Shown here piece by piece: positions 38,072-54,489 of a DNA stretch of 64,000 nucleotides. The notes beneath the pieces are model-generated. The model was not told the DNA's origin. It saw only the letters and a list, made by a program, of their open reading frames with translations, and ran no database searches. Source of the DNA: Cranoglanis bouderius (lineage: Eukaryota > Chordata > Actinopteri > Siluriformes > Cranoglanididae); contig CM042555.1 in the NCBI GenBank assembly GCA_023630585.1, positions 16,383,501-16,447,500 on the forward strand, in the 5' to 3' direction. A program made the position numbers and the translations under genes. Within the stretch, counting starts at the first letter, position 1. Every line of letters begins with the position of its first letter.

Positions 38072-38595
38072 CAGTACTGTGCGAAAGTTTTAGGCGCACG
38101 CAAAGAAATGCTGTAGAGCAAAGATGCCTTCAAAATAATGAAATTAAATGTTTATACATTAAAATTAAAAAACACAGTTAAGAGCAGTAAACAGTAGTAA
38201 ACGAAACAAAGTCAATATTTGGTGCGACAAAAAAATAAAAAGTAAAAATAGTAGTCTCCGGTACAAGGAAATGAGCTGGTAAGTTTTATTGAGCATCTTG
38301 CAGAACCAGCCACAGTTCTTCTGGACACTTTGACTTTCGCACTCGCTTCTTATTTTTGCAGCGAAACCCAGCAGCCTTCATTGTGTTTTTTTTGTCTGAA
38401 AGTGTCTCTTACGTAATACGCTGCTTTCTTTAATGACGTACAAACATTTTAACATGTAACATTTAACCTTGTGCTAGAAAACTAATGTTTGGGAATCTAA
38501 AATGTTTTTTTTTTGTACTGACTTGATAATGTAGACGTCATAAAATAAAAAAATCTGTAACAAAGTCGGGTGCCTAAAACCTTTGCACGGTACTG
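38072..38595. mobile_element. Tc1-type MITE, 524 bp
   Basis: The ends are inverted repeats: CAGTACTGTGCGAAAGTTTT then AGGCGC on the left and, on the reverse strand, CAGTACCGTGCAAAGGTTTT then AGGCACC on the right. TA lies on both sides (38070-38071, 38596-38597). The interior (for example gagcatcttgcagaaccagc, gccacagttcttctggacac) resembles degraded Tc1-like coding sequence read on the - strand, without an open frame. It lies 3.1 kb past the il1rapl1 stop. Confidence 0.8.
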
Positions 38596-38618
38596 TACTC
38601 CATTCGATTAGCCATCTT

Positions 38619-38623
<5 letters not shown>

Positions 38624-38655
<32 letters not shown>
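38624..38655 (+). repeat. (TA)n microsatellite
   Basis: About 15 units, 28 bp past the MITE at 38072-38595. Confidence 0.95.
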
Positions 38656-38658
<3 letters not shown>

Positions 38659-38912
38659 GTTCTGTTAATTCTGCATTACCGACTGAGTGAGTGAATCGGT
38701 GAGTCAGAGCATCAACTCGCATCGGTATTTAGTATAAAAATAAAGGAATAAATCGATCGATAAAAACAGATGAATTATCAAATCAGGATTTTCGATGCTG
38801 TTGAATGAGAATGAATACGTTGAGTTTTGTCCCGAAATTGTGTGAAACACTTCTTGAAAATCCGTTCCACCTACTAGCAGTGTGTTAAATTGACAGATTG
38901 AAACACGGAAAG

Positions 38913-38916
38913 ACAC

Positions 38917-38995
<79 letters not shown>
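38913..38995 (+). repeat. (CA)n microsatellite
   Basis: About 41 units with two CG-containing interruptions. Shorter CA/TG tracts follow at 39626-39652, 40478-40517 and 40581-40602. Confidence 0.98.
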
Positions 38996-40477
38996 GTGTG
39001 CTAGTTTTCTGCAGAGACGAAAGGGAAGAAAGGTATATTGACTGTTATCCTACACTGCCGCTATTGGCCTGTTACCATGAGAACTACATTACACTCTGTC
39101 CTGACAAGAGAGTAATCTTTTTTCGAATGATTTTGGGACAAACTTTTGAAATTCTGTGCCGGCGCAGAAACACAAAAGAATAAAAACGACATTGTTCAAT
39201 AAAAACCTGACTCCAGTGCACACAGCTCTCACACAGCTCTCTTGGTCCAGTGTTGACCGAGGGGCAAGCGTCCATTCCAGGACTAATTAAGATGATTGTG
39301 TTTGGAGGCCGTAAAGCCAAGTGCGGCTCTGTTAATTCCCCAATGGAGCGCACAAATCAGGTTGCACTCAGTAGTTCAGGCGCTGGTGCAGGCATCACTG
39401 AGGCTCGGAGCTCTACCGCAAGTCAGAGCGTGGCTGAGGGAGTAATTGGTGTAAAGCTCCAGTCTCTCACTCTCTTACTTTATCCCTCCCTCTTTACTCC
39501 TCCCTCGCTCTTTCTCTCTCTCATCAGAGCCAATAACTCGCAGCTCTGCTGCAAAATCGGGATTCGTGCAATCAATAGGACTTTTCATTCTGTCCTGCTT
39601 CTTCCTCAGCCACTGAATCCTATACCACACACACACACACACACACACACACTGAGGCATGATAGTGAAGATACACTGTAGATAAGTGAAATATTTGACA
39701 CTTGCAGTATGCCCTTGCATCATATTCCGCAGTCAGTCATGGTTGGTTGATCATGGGTAAATCACTTCCAACCAAAAAATTCCAAAAAAAAAAAAAAAAA
39801 AATGTATTGACACAGCTGTAGTCTCATATAGCCTTCACATTATACTATAAATAATTACATTATAAATAATTCTAAAGTCTACTTCTATTTATTTTGATGT
39901 TCGTTTCACTTTTGTTGCCTCGCAGCCACCACACTCTTAGTTTAAATCCAGAGCACTAAAAAAGTTTTCTTTGGTTTGTCACTTAACTATCAAACTTATA
40001 CCTATCATTAAGGAATCTTTTATTTATTTTTAGAATAAGAAGATACAGTAAAACAGCCACAGGCCGCGTCACCTTTCCACTTCTCCAGTTCAGTATAAAG
40101 GTCAGGGTTCATTAACAGGATACGGTTCGGTGACTGTTGGCTTGGACTCTGCTAGCTAGTATTACATGCAAGATTTACAGTAAACGCAGCTCTAGCACTG
40201 GCATCTCCTAGAAGATTAAAAAATAAAAAGAAAGAACTGATTATAAAGATAAAAAAAAAAAAAAAAAAAAAACCTACCCCACCAGATGTTTTCATTTAGC
40301 ATAAAGCAAACGCCATCTGGCTGTTCAAAATCAGTCTCGCCTCTCCAGCTAAAATACCATTCGCTTCATTAAAGAGGCGCACAGTGAAGCCAGCCTCCAG
40401 ACAGCCACCAGAAGTGCGAACAACTTCATCACATTAAGCACCGTTCCTCAGAAGGCAGTGTGTGTAAGTATGTGTGA

Positions 40478-40508
<31 letters not shown>

Positions 40509-43246
40509 TGTGTGTGTACACTCCATATGCTTTTTTTTAGTTCTTAAGGTAACTTTTATAGTCATACTGTATTTGTATCAATGTGTGTGTGTGTGTGTGT
40601 GTGGAGACTAAATGTGCACACGGTTATAAGAATACATGATGTTTCCATTTGTAAGGAACACGTACCAGTTTTTAGGTTTTATTTGAAAAAAAAACAAAAG
40701 CAAAAAGGCAAAGTATTACCTTTCGAATACTGATTATACTGATACTGAATACTGAGTTACTGATTGTAAACCCACGACATAAGGCTTATGGTAACGTCGA
40801 CCAGGCTATAGAGGAAAGCGTTATGAACCTAGACGCTCTTCTGATACCTGCTGTAACAGTTGTCTGAGCAACATGCAGGAATATTATGTAACAGTGCATC
40901 AATTATCAAACGCATCTAAGCAAAAGCATCATGCATAAGACATCAGAGGAGTCATGCTTTACGGATGAGGCTCGTTTTTTTGTTTGCCCCCCCCCCCCCC
41001 CTCCTCTCTGTGGAACAGTGCCATCTGTCGGCGCTCCAGCTATGCGTATGAAACATCTGCTGTGTTACCTGACAGGATTCCTCTTTCCGTCTACCTCAGA
41101 TTTCCGACACTGTAAGAAACGCAGACTTATAATACTTTTCTCGCCACTTCAATAAGGCCAAATGAAAAAAAAAAAAAAAAAAAAAAGCAAATGGCTATTC
41201 CCTTTTCAAAGTAGAATCTTATTTCTGCCCTCACAGGATTTTCGTTCCCGTCTATATATTAACAGATATACAGATCTAAGACAGACTCTGAACAAATCTC
41301 TTCTGAAAGTAGCCGATCAAATCCTAAATCAGTTGTTAAAGACCTCATGTGACCACTGGTCGCGATCTTAAGGGAGCACTGATGTTCAGCGTGGGCAACG
41401 ATGTAAAGTGTCTCGAAGCAAAGCCCTAAGTGATTCTCCTGAGGGCTGCTGGGAAAGCAAACCGCCTCAGAGCTCCTCAGACCGCAGACAGGAAGACGTA
41501 TTTTATGTGTTCTCTGGATGCGGCCCACGGGGCCTGTAAGGGATGAGGTAGATAGAAGCAGTAGTTTCTCCTCTTAAAGCACCGCCGCAAATCTCACAGC
41601 ACCCGCTGTCTGGGCAGACATCAATCTCCTGATTGTGTTGTGTTCTGTGTTTTGTAGAATTATTGGTCTGAGTGTTGCGTGGTGTGAGCTAAGCTGGGCT
41701 AGCCTTCATGGGATGAGCTTTACGGGCCATAAAGGGGCAAAAGTATAAGAACGATCTATCATTTGATGCCCATAACCATAGTGGCATTTAATTCATTTAG
41801 ACGTTGTGGGTCTCTATAGAGAAAAAGAGAGAAATAGGGAACGCTTTTGTTTTTTTGTTTTTTTATTGTACAACAGTAGCTTATAATGTAGTTTGCAATA
41901 TCTTAACACTTTCTGTCTAGATTCCCTAAATATTCACTGTATTTACTCAGTGGTAGCTACAATGAAGAATGAAGAAAACCTTTCACCCAGAATCTAATAG
42001 CGTAATGTAAGAACTAGTGTCATCAGACTTCCTCATCCAATGCTAGAGTCAAAATGTGCTGCTATAGGAAAATAATCCATGACTGACTCTGGAGACCCGG
42101 ATCAAGACCACACAGCCTTTGTTAACACTGAGGGCCCCCCGTCCCGTATTGATACCCTATTCTGTTCAAAATGATACATTTCAGGAACATACTCACATGT
42201 AGATGTATTATAAGAATGCAGGCTACAGGACACCAAGCAAGTTTGGATGTTTGCTTGAATTATTTACGCGATGAGGCACGCTGCATTTGCTGGCATTGTT
42301 CACTATCTCACTAAAGTTCTGGAAAGCTACTGCTTACGGATCTGCATCTGTAACACGGAAGCGTGAAAAAAAAGATTTATTAAGCACAAATATGAATCCA
42401 GAGCAACATTTTATTTTACAGTGTTTACATTTACAGTCCCACAAGCATTTTTGTGAGTCCTTGAAAGGACTCACATGCATTATTATGTATTGTATCACGT
42501 AACCACTTAACAACCAATAACCTGGTCTCTGAAACTACTATAGACCTATAATATGATGTTTATAGGAAAAAAAAGGTATGTGATAATCTACATAACAGGT
42601 CAATAAAGTCATAATGACAAGTCCATGTTTAAACACCCATCAAACTAACAATGTTTTATTTGAGTTTATTTCAGGGTTAAATTGGTTGACAATAGCTCGT
42701 GCACCGAATGATTAAAACAACCGATTCGTGGCATCACCGCTCCTACTGCTGTGCGGCATCCACTCGAAATAAAACTCATCGCACTTTCAAACTGAACGGT
42801 ATAGATCGCATGGTGATTTTTGTAAATTTCCTCATCCCTCTTGAAATGAATTCCTGGCCACTCTCAACACCCGACGCGTTCCTACATCGCTTTTAAACGT
42901 GGGTCTGACTTGCATCTGGTGCAGCAGATATGCATTGATTTTAACCCGTGTTTCAGCGCTGTGAGATGAATCAGTGCTGCACGGTGGCACGTGCAGAATG
43001 TGTGTAGAAGATATATACGGTATATAATATATTTTCTATAGATGATATAGATCACGCAGAACGAAATGAGGCAGCAGGCCGTTTTTGGTGTTTGACACAT
43101 GTGCTTTAGAGCATCTTATCGTTAGATGCTCTTGTTTTTGGCCGTATGAGACGAAATCTTCGATAATCCGTGTGTCTATCCATGACACGTTCCAGGGACA
43201 TGAACGTCAGGTGGCTCAGTCTCTCCCATCCAATAGCAAGAGATTT

Positions 43247-43277
<31 letters not shown>

Positions 43278-44207
43278 AATTAAAGGCATGTAAATGCGTG
43301 TGATGCATCGGTAACAGGCAATATAAGGTGAGGCTAGATTCACATTTGCTTGTATTCCCGCTTTCTCACGCTATATCTAGGCTACTTCTTACTTGTCAGT
43401 CATGCGGCTGACACGAACGACAGCCAACCAGGGGCCCCATAGGAGCTCAGGCCCTAGGGTTCAGCCTCACTTAGCCCCTATTATAATGCAGGTCTTCTGG
43501 AGACACCTTCAAAAAAAAAAACGCTAAATAAACATCTCACAAAACGCTTCAATTATAATCCATTTATGTGGAGCATCTGCCATCCAATTCCCCGTGTAAG
43601 TTGTTACTATAAAAACTAATGTATTAGAACGTGCATATTAATACAAACCTTGCAGCCAAAACTACTCTCAGAGCTGCTGTAATAGAAATGTAATCAATAC
43701 TATCTGAGCAGTCAGAATTGAGAATTCAGCAGCACTGTGGTATAAAATAGTTTAACACAATGACTCCAGTTAGATGCATGTAGATGAGAGACATTGCATT
43801 ATTAAGCCACTAAATCATGCAGAATAATTCATGCTATGAAAGTGAAGAGTCTCGAGGGGGGGGGGGAAAGGATGCAAATAAGGACACTCAATACCCAGGT
43901 GCACATGCAAATCAATGCTCTCTATACTTAGAAAAGGGTCTCTGGGTCTCTCGTAAGTGTGTGTGTGTGTGTGTGTCTGTGTATATGAGAGAAATTCAGC
44001 AGCTGAGGTCTGGGGAAACAGAGCAGAATGAAGAGTGCTATTGATCGTTCAGTCCCAGTTTTACAGCAAGCCTGTGAGTTATAGGCTCTGATGAGAGAAA
44101 GAGGGAGAGCGAAGAGGCGAGAGAGAGAATATCAGAACACAATCTTTCAGTTCACAGATGCACACAGTGACAGTGAGTTAGCTCCGCCGGATTTATAAGG
44201 CTGCAGG

Positions 44208-44212
<5 letters not shown>

Positions 44213-44258
<46 letters not shown>
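44213..44258 (+). repeat. (CA)n microsatellite
   Basis: About 22 units. Confidence 0.97.
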
Positions 44259-44259
<1 letters not shown>

Positions 44260-44924
44260 CTCTTCCTTCACCACAGACATCAGCTTAGTGTGTCATTGTG
44301 TGTCAGAAGATGTCACAAGGTATAAACACTTTTCACAAGATGTGATCTTCTCCTATTCTCCTCTCTGATACAGTGTGCAGTTATTTAATCATTACTTATT
44401 TGTTACTTAAAATTGACATTTCTGTGCCGTGTATAAATATGAAAGAAAACCTGCCCTGATTTTCCTTTAAACCACAAGAGCTTCTATGTGATATAGAATT
44501 TATTCCTTTATCCCCCCCCCCAGGCGTCAGTGTGAACGTGCCGACAATTTACTGACAAAGGCAAGCTGTGCACATCTCCGTCGAACATATTTGAGAGACT
44601 GACTGAAAAGAAAATTCAATCCAGCATGGCTTCAGGTTGTACTTCTTTCTCTCCTGATACATCTGTGCCTCCTGAGCTGTGGTTAAACTTATCAAATGCT
44701 TGCTTTTGCTGGTCCTATCAGACATCTTATAGCCTCGGGCGGGAGTTTAGGTCAGCATGTAGCTCTTATCATCTTCACTAGGGCCGCTGGGTATCACCGG
44801 CAAGCTATTCAACAAGCAGTCAGTGCGTGCTGATATACTGAATGCACAGGTAACAAAATAATATTTATTCATGTTGGATAATAAGCAGCTCCATTCAGCA
44901 TTCCTGCTTCACGATCAGTGTTCC

Positions 44925-44990
44925 CAGGACAGGCTCCAGATCCACCACAACCCTGACCTGGATAAAGCGCTTTCTGAAGACGAATGAATA
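44925..44990 (+). repeat. Tail fragment of the dispersed 'GTTTCCTCC' repeat
   Basis: Only the 3' part remains: GACAGGCTCCAGATCCACCA, CAACCCTGACCTGGATAAAG and GACGAATGAATAG. Confidence 0.55.
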
Positions 44991-45480
44991 GAAAAATTGA
45001 CAATACGGTATATTACCATGCATTATGCTGGATTGTATAATATATAAGCAACATATTATAAATATATAGTATATTACAATATATTGCCTCTTTTCTTAAT
45101 AAATACGTATAATACTATAGCTTTACCAGTTCTTGATATTTGTATACAGAGGTGCTATAAGTGCCTTCAATCAATCAACATGACCTTTTTCTGGGATAGA
45201 TTTTTCTCTTCAAGCTAACAGTAGGCACACAGCACACATGCGACGTGACTCACTGACAGAACTGAGAACAGAAGTCTTTAAAGTCATTTATAATGAAAAA
45301 AAAAAAAAAGATAAACATTTTGAGAGCATGAGACCAATCCACTTCTGCTGGATTGGTATACCATCTGCTCTCTAGAAGCAACCAATTAGATATACTGTGT
45401 TTATATAAACACATATACTACAAAATAATTAAAAGAACATATTTAAAATATGTGGGTGGAATGTACAAATGTGTATTAAG

Positions 45481-45584
<104 letters not shown>

Positions 45585-45586
45585 GA

Positions 45587-48676
<3,090 letters not shown>

Positions 48677-48683
48677 TATATTA

Positions 48684-48895
48684 CACCAATTAGCCATAAC
48701 ATTAAAACCACCTACCTAATATAGTGTAGCCAAAACAGCTCTGACCCGTCAAGGCATGGACTTCTCAGAAGGTGTACTGTGGTATCTGACACTAAGATGT
48801 TACCAGCAGATCCTTTAAATCCTGTAAGTTGCGAGGTGGGGCCTCCATGGATCGGACTTGTTTGTCCAGCACATCCCACAAATGCTCGATATATG
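48684..48895 (-). mobile_element. End fragment of a third Tc1-like family
   Basis: Starts CACCAATTAGCCATAACATT then AAAACCACC, a terminus familiar from fish Tc1-like repeats, preceded by TA. On the - strand it encodes the C-terminal transposase piece VLDKQVRSMEAPP-like (here broken) and WCQIPQ-like residues. The rest of the element is absent: it stops near 48895 in TATATG-rich sequence. Only 7 bp separate it from the element to its left. Confidence 0.7.
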
Positions 48896-50007
48896 TAACA
48901 CATATATAATAAATTGCATTGTATTTTCTAATATATTGCACTATATTTCTGTTTCATAAGGGCAAAGCAGGTTATGCCACAGGACATTGAAATCAAGTAA
49001 CTGAGAGGGCGCTGCAATTGTAAGCTCACAACCCACAATTCAAGATTTGCCAACAAACATCAGCAAATTCAAATAATATTCTGCTAGCTGTATGTGAGGA
49101 TTGTTTGTACAGGTTTATGTGGCTTGGCAGATTGATTTCTGAACTGGCAATGCATTACAGTGGTGATGTGTGCTGGACAATGTTAGTGGTTTTTGGAGAA
49201 CTGTGTGTTCGTTTATGGTGTTTTTTTAAGGTTTGTCTGTCGGAGCATGTTGGGTGGGTGCTCTTCTTGTGATTTCAGAGGGATGACTTACCCCTGAGTG
49301 ATGAGTGTATTTGAATCCAATCACCACAGACACCACACTGATTCCTTTTCATCCTCACATTAACACTGGAGGGTTCCTTCTTTCAGAACTCATTTAGGAA
49401 CGGTTTCCTTCCATCCTTCTTCTCATAATCTAAGATTCATCTCTGAATCGCACCATGTCTTCAAGGTCACAGAATTCTCACCTAGATAGCGATAGCACGG
49501 TTTCCGTGGTGACTAGTGACAGCAGCCATGCGGCTTTGCTCGGTGACAGCTGTGCTTTTATTAGCATGGAGACAAATAATTATGTCATTATGATCTTTAG
49601 CAATTATAGGTTTAAGTGGAAAGAAAATCTGGCCTGTCCAGGGGTGTGAGGTGAGATACTGTAATGCGCAGAGACATATGGATTAATGTGTTTTATTCCG
49701 AGACAGGGGTAGGGGGTTGGGGTTTGTGAAGTGAGATCCTAGCACGGCCTGTTCTCTGCGCACCCCATAGCGTTCTTTTCCCCAGAGGAGTTGAATAAAT
49801 CTCACACAACAGCTGGAGGAAATTAATGAAATTAGCTGAAATGGAAGTCTCACTGGAATATGGGTATGTGGGTCTGTCAGGTGCGAAAGAGGAGAATCTA
49901 TCAGAGGGCTTTTTAATTGGCACAAGGAGTAGATCAGGACATCTTGTAGCACACTGTGTGAAGAGCTGTTTTGAGAGTTTTTGACAGGTAACAGTGTGCT
50001 CCTGTAC

Positions 50008-50014
50008 AAGGCAC

Positions 50015-50064
<50 letters not shown>
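50008..50064 (+). repeat. (GA)n microsatellite
   Basis: GA run with one AAAG interruption. Confidence 0.97.
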
Positions 50065-50070
<6 letters not shown>

Positions 50071-50865
50071 AAAGATCTTCGGCTAATTAAAACCTACCTC
50101 AGTGGAATGTGATCACCTGTCACTGTCTCCTGGTTATATTACAGTACAATTATGCTCATGAGCCACAGAAGACAAAATTAATCCTACTTTTCTAAGAAAA
50201 TTTGACATGAAGAGACTCATGAGACGCAGCCCCTTGTAGCTAGCATGCTATATAAAGGCTTGACAAAAATGTACAGTCTCCAGATATCTCCACTACAAAA
50301 GATTGACATTTTAATTACTCAGTGATGATGTTTGATTATGTAATATTTTGTATCATAACCTATATCTGAAAAGGTCAATGAAATTTAAATTTAAGACATA
50401 ACATTCATTTCCCTTTTTCCTAGTTAATGTTCATGACCTTATATCAGTATTTCTGATATAAGTCTGCCTGTCCTTGGGCTACACGCTGAAGCTTAGATAT
50501 CGTGGAACGCGTGATCATTAATGATTAAGCACTGAAGGATTTCACTAGCTGAATTATAATAAAAAGCATGCATTATTTCCATCTTTTTCTTCCCTGCCAT
50601 TCCACTTCATATATCCCATCATGGATGAAATGTCGTGAGCAGATATAGCAATGAACAGACAGGGAATGATTTGCTTATTCAAGGTCTTGTGCTTCAAACA
50701 TATGTGTAGTGAATGTTTTTTACCGAGTACTCAGCACACTACATTTAAAACGTAGAATGTGTTGAAGATCTACATTGAGATAATCATAAATAAACATTTC
50801 ATGTTCAGCAGCTGGTTGTAAATCCTTTTCAATCTGAATTCTGTGCCTGGCTACACTCTTGGAAA

Positions 50866-50995
50866 ATTTAGAACGGTTCTTTCTGTCAAACCCTTAAAGG
50901 TTCTGTATAGAACCCAATGACTGAGTGTTTCCCTATCAAACTGACCCTTTTTGGAAGCTAAAAACCCTTGTTTATCCAGTGAACCCTTGAAGGAT
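50866..50995 (+). repeat. Fragment of 'GGTTCT...AGAACC' repeat
   Basis: Repeated GGTTCT, AACCCTT and TATAGAACCC motifs (AACGGTTCTTTCTGTCAAAC; AAAGGTTCTGTATAGAACCC; CCAGTGAACCCTTGAAGG) resemble a dispersed fish DNA repeat. There are no clear borders. Confidence 0.4.
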
Positions 50996-51133
50996 ATCTA
51001 CTATACTGTATATTAAGAGTGCGTTAGTGTATATTTCTTGGTGATGCTCTGTCAGCTTTTCCCTGAAGTAGAGTGTATCTCCAGCTTCAAGTTCTTGGGT
51101 GACCACATCTCTGAGAATCTGTCCTGCCACAAA

Positions 51134-52417
51134 CAGTTGCAATCAAAATTATTCAATCACCATTGCAAAGCAGGTTTATTGTCAACATTTACAGACTTTC
51201 AGCTGTTTGCAATGAACAAATCAAACAAAAGCAACTGAAATAGTTCAACACAACGAATGCTTCAAGTGGTTTCCCCAAATTCAACTGAAAATGCAATTTA
51301 TAATGACTTCTCCAGTCTCAAAATTATTCAACCCCCTGAATAGAATCTCTCACAACAACACAAATATGCAAAACAGGTGTTGTCTCAAGCACATTTGATG
51401 CAACTAATCAAGGGCTTCATTAGTTGCACCAGGTGTGCTTGAGCTGGAACACATGAAATACCTGAACTGGCTAGGGGCAGAAAATACATGAAATACATGA
51501 ACTGGAGGGGGCAGAAAAAAGTGACTGCAAAAGACCTGCAGCAAGACTTGGTGGCAACAGGCACTGAGGTTTCAGTGAGCATAGTATGACGCATACTAAA
51601 CGCAGAAAGTTTCCATGCCAGAACTCCAAGGCATACACCACTACTGACTTTTCGGCACAATAGATCAGCGGTATATCTGGAGAAAGAAGAATGAAGAAAG
51701 AACACTCTGTCCACAGTCAAGCATGGTGGTGGCTCGGTGATGCTCTGGGGCTGCTTTACATCCTCTGGCACTGGAAACCTGCAGCGTGTGGAAGGCAAGA
51801 TGGATACATTGAAGTATCAGGAAATCCTAAGAGAAAATGTTATGCCATCTGTGAGGGAGCTAAAGCTTGGGCGTCATTGGACCTTCCAACAGGGCAATGA
51901 TCCCAAGCATACCTCAAATTCCACCAAGGCTTGGTTGCAGAAGTCCTGGAAGTTGCAGAAGTCTTGGAAGATTCTACAGGGCCATCACAGTCACCTGACT
52001 TGAACCCCATACAAAATCTCTGGTGGGATTTGAAGAAGGCGTTTGCAGCAGGCAAACCCAAGAATATTACTGAACTGGAGGTCATTGCTCACGAGGAATG
52101 GGCTAAGCTTCCTCAGGAACGCTGCCAGAAGCTGGTGTCTGGCTATGCATCTTGTTTGCAGCAGGTCATAACAGCAAAAGCGTGCTCTACTCAGTACTAA
52201 AGATGCTTGCCATGAAGGGGTTGAATAATTTTGAAACCGGAGAAGTCATTATAAGTTGCATTTTCAGTTGAATTTGGGGAAACCACTTGAGGCATTCCTT
52301 GTGTTGAACTATTTCAATTGCTTTTGTTCGATTTGTTCATTGCAAGCAGCTGAAAGTCTGTAAATTTTGACAATAAACCTGATTTGCAATGGGGTTGAAT
52401 AATTTTGATCGCAACTG
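51134..52417 (+). mobile_element. Tc1-like transposon, about 200-bp inverted repeats
   Basis: The left end CAGTTGCAATCAAAATTATT and right end AATAATTTTGATCGCAACTG are inverted copies. The repeats continue for about 200 bp (AGTGGTTTCCCCAAATTCAA on the left; its complement near 52275 on the right). The right flank is TA; the left flank reads AA, a mutated TA. Between lies a broken transposase. Confidence 0.9.
51490..52200 (+). pseudogene. Tc1-like transposase pseudogene, catalytic residues mutated
   Basis: The N-terminal DNA-binding half is largely missing or broken (KKVTAKDLQQDLVATG survives). The second half reads MMLWGCFTSSGTGNLQRVEG and WTFQQGNDPKHTSNSTKAWL, then after a frameshift near a short AGAAGTC(C/T)TGGAAG duplication (51938-51970) PSQSPDLNPIQNLWWDLKK, ending TQY and stop. 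The usual Asp in QQD is Gly, and the Glu of PIEN is Gln, so two of three catalytic acids are substituted. Confidence 0.88.
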
Positions 52418-52710
52418 TAATACTTACCAAATCTGGTAAGAAAAGCTCAACAGTGTCTTTACTTCCTGAGGAGACTGAAGAAAGTTGATCTGTCTCCCCA
52501 GATCTTAAAAGGTTTCTATATTACTTGTTTGTTTTTTGAATCGTCTCTTTTACTGACTGTGACACACCAGATTATTGATATTTTCATCTGATTCTATTTC
52601 TCGATCTGATCTGATCTGCTCTTTCTTTGGAGCTCTACATAAAGATATTGTTGTTTCCGATGTTCATGCTGATTCAGACCTTTACTGAATGTATGTATTA
52701 ACTAAGAAAC

Positions 52711-53105
52711 AAGGCTGTGTTCACGCCATGTCGGAATTACCATAATTACTAGATCACAACATGGATATTCTACTCGGAGCTGTTCACGTCCTCGGACTCG
52801 GAATCATGCAACATTAGGCATTAGTAGGTCCAACTAAATTGTATCGGATTTCTTTCGTTTATTTTCAGATCAATCTTGCATTACTGAGACATTAATAATA
52901 GCCAATTATACAAATTATTACACAGAAATATTACGAGATAACTACATTTTACTGCTGAAGTCGCAGCTGTTTTGAGTGTTTACGTGTGATGTTGCAACAG
53001 TCAGGTGGTACAAGTCAGAGCTCTCAGAAAATTCCTAGTTTACAAAATCCCACAAGGTGGGAATCTCGTAATTACGGCAATTACGACATGGCGTGAACGC
53101 AGCTT
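52711..53105. mobile_element. Non-autonomous inverted-repeat element, 395 bp
   Basis: The left end AAGGCTGTGTTCACGCCATG then TCGGAATTACCATAATTAC is matched in inverted orientation at the right (reverse strand AAGCTGCGTTCACGCCATGT, CGTAATTGCCGTAATTACGAG), about 40 bp. There is no coding sequence. Target duplication is unclear, so the superfamily is not assigned. Confidence 0.7.
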
Positions 53106-53847
53106 AAATCTATAAAAAGGAGAATCTTGTAGCATATCTAAAAAATGTTGGTATATTTGTCATAACTGCCTTATTTTTAATGTCATTGTTTTATTTCAAA
53201 CCCAGTTTTCACTATATAAAACCAGATTAAAGCAGAACTGAATACTTAATCATGTTCCATACGTATAATCAATTGTAAAACAACGCGCAGTGCATCTTGT
53301 CCGTTTGGTCCGAATTTCTTATTTGCATCATGTTAACTGGCCCATAGCATACAGCCATTAACAATCCATTTCTGGGTTAAGTTGTCCTTTATGCTTTGTA
53401 GCTTCAGCAGCACATGGCATACGCTGTGGTTGCACAGCCTGCAGCGTTTACAACAGCTTGTTATCACTTTTCTTCCAGATGTTTTTACGTATGGTTAGCA
53501 GACTGAAGTGTGAGGCAGATGGGAATCTCTCAATCAACACTGGCTGTACAGGCAGGGACAGGGAATTCCAGAGCATATCTGAAATCCAGCTACTCATTAT
53601 AAGATAGAAGAAATGAAGACACTATCCAGACTTCTGATGCATGAGCTCAGAGTTTGGTAGCTTTTAAGTGATATTTTCATTAGTGTGAACTTCTCAATCT
53701 GACCTGCTCAATCTTTATGTCGAGCTCTACATCAGGACATGACATTCAGGCTGATTCAGACCTTTACTGCATGTATTCTCCATATCATTTTTTATTTATT
53801 TTTTTTTTTTTACCCTTATTTAACAGGAGCAGCTTGTATAGGGAAAA

Positions 53848-53849
<2 letters not shown>

Positions 53850-53892
<43 letters not shown>
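53850..53892 (+). repeat. (GA)n microsatellite
   Basis: About 21 units. A (TG)n tract lies nearby at 54078-54122. Confidence 0.97.
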
Positions 53893-53895
<3 letters not shown>

Positions 53896-54075
53896 TGAGA
53901 GAGATACTTTCCTGTCTGCGCAGTCTGGTGGCTCAGGGGAGCAGATTAATTAGCCGAGATGTGCTGAAAGGTCTTCCATAACTGGATGGGCTGTGACAGC
54001 ACCGCAGGCCCCACAGATCAATCCGTCATGATCTCCTGCCTGCTTGGGAATGAGATGAGATCGCTCGGGGAGCTG

Positions 54076-54112
<37 letters not shown>

Positions 54113-54489
54113 CGTGTGTGTGTAGGTGTCAAACACTGACTTTAACTTGAGCTGCTGTAGATTGAGCGGAGGGACATATTTCACCTTCCAAGAGCTCGTT
54201 TTGAATTCAGAAACTAGACTGATGTTCAGCAGAGCGCTCGGCGATCGTCTTCTGAGAGCCAGTATGGATTCTGTTCTGCGGATATCGATCACCGCTGTAT
54301 CGACTCACAGGGCAAAACGATCAGCGCACTTTTCCATTAGCTGTTTCTAATGTATACTACAATACCAATCATAGTCTATAATTAATTTTCTAATAAAATT
54401 AACTACGCACACTGTCTTACAAGGTCTTTTGAGTTTTAGTTGTTTTTTTTTTCCCCCTCCCTTCATTTATTACTTCATCTTCAGTAGCT

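Larger units (their letters stand above)
51038..52560 (+). mobile_element. LINE reverse-transcriptase fragment split by a Tc1-like insertion
   Basis: The left part 51038-51133 translates VECISSFKFLGDHISENLSC, a typical late LINE polymerase motif (V..FKFLGVHIS..L.W). The right part from 52418 translates KAQQCLYFLRRLKKVDLSPQ then ILKGFYITC, the next block of the same ORF. Between them sits the 1.28-kb Tc1-like element at 51134-52417. It is the same kind of LINE as the one at 5640-6340, on the other strand. Confidence 0.75.
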
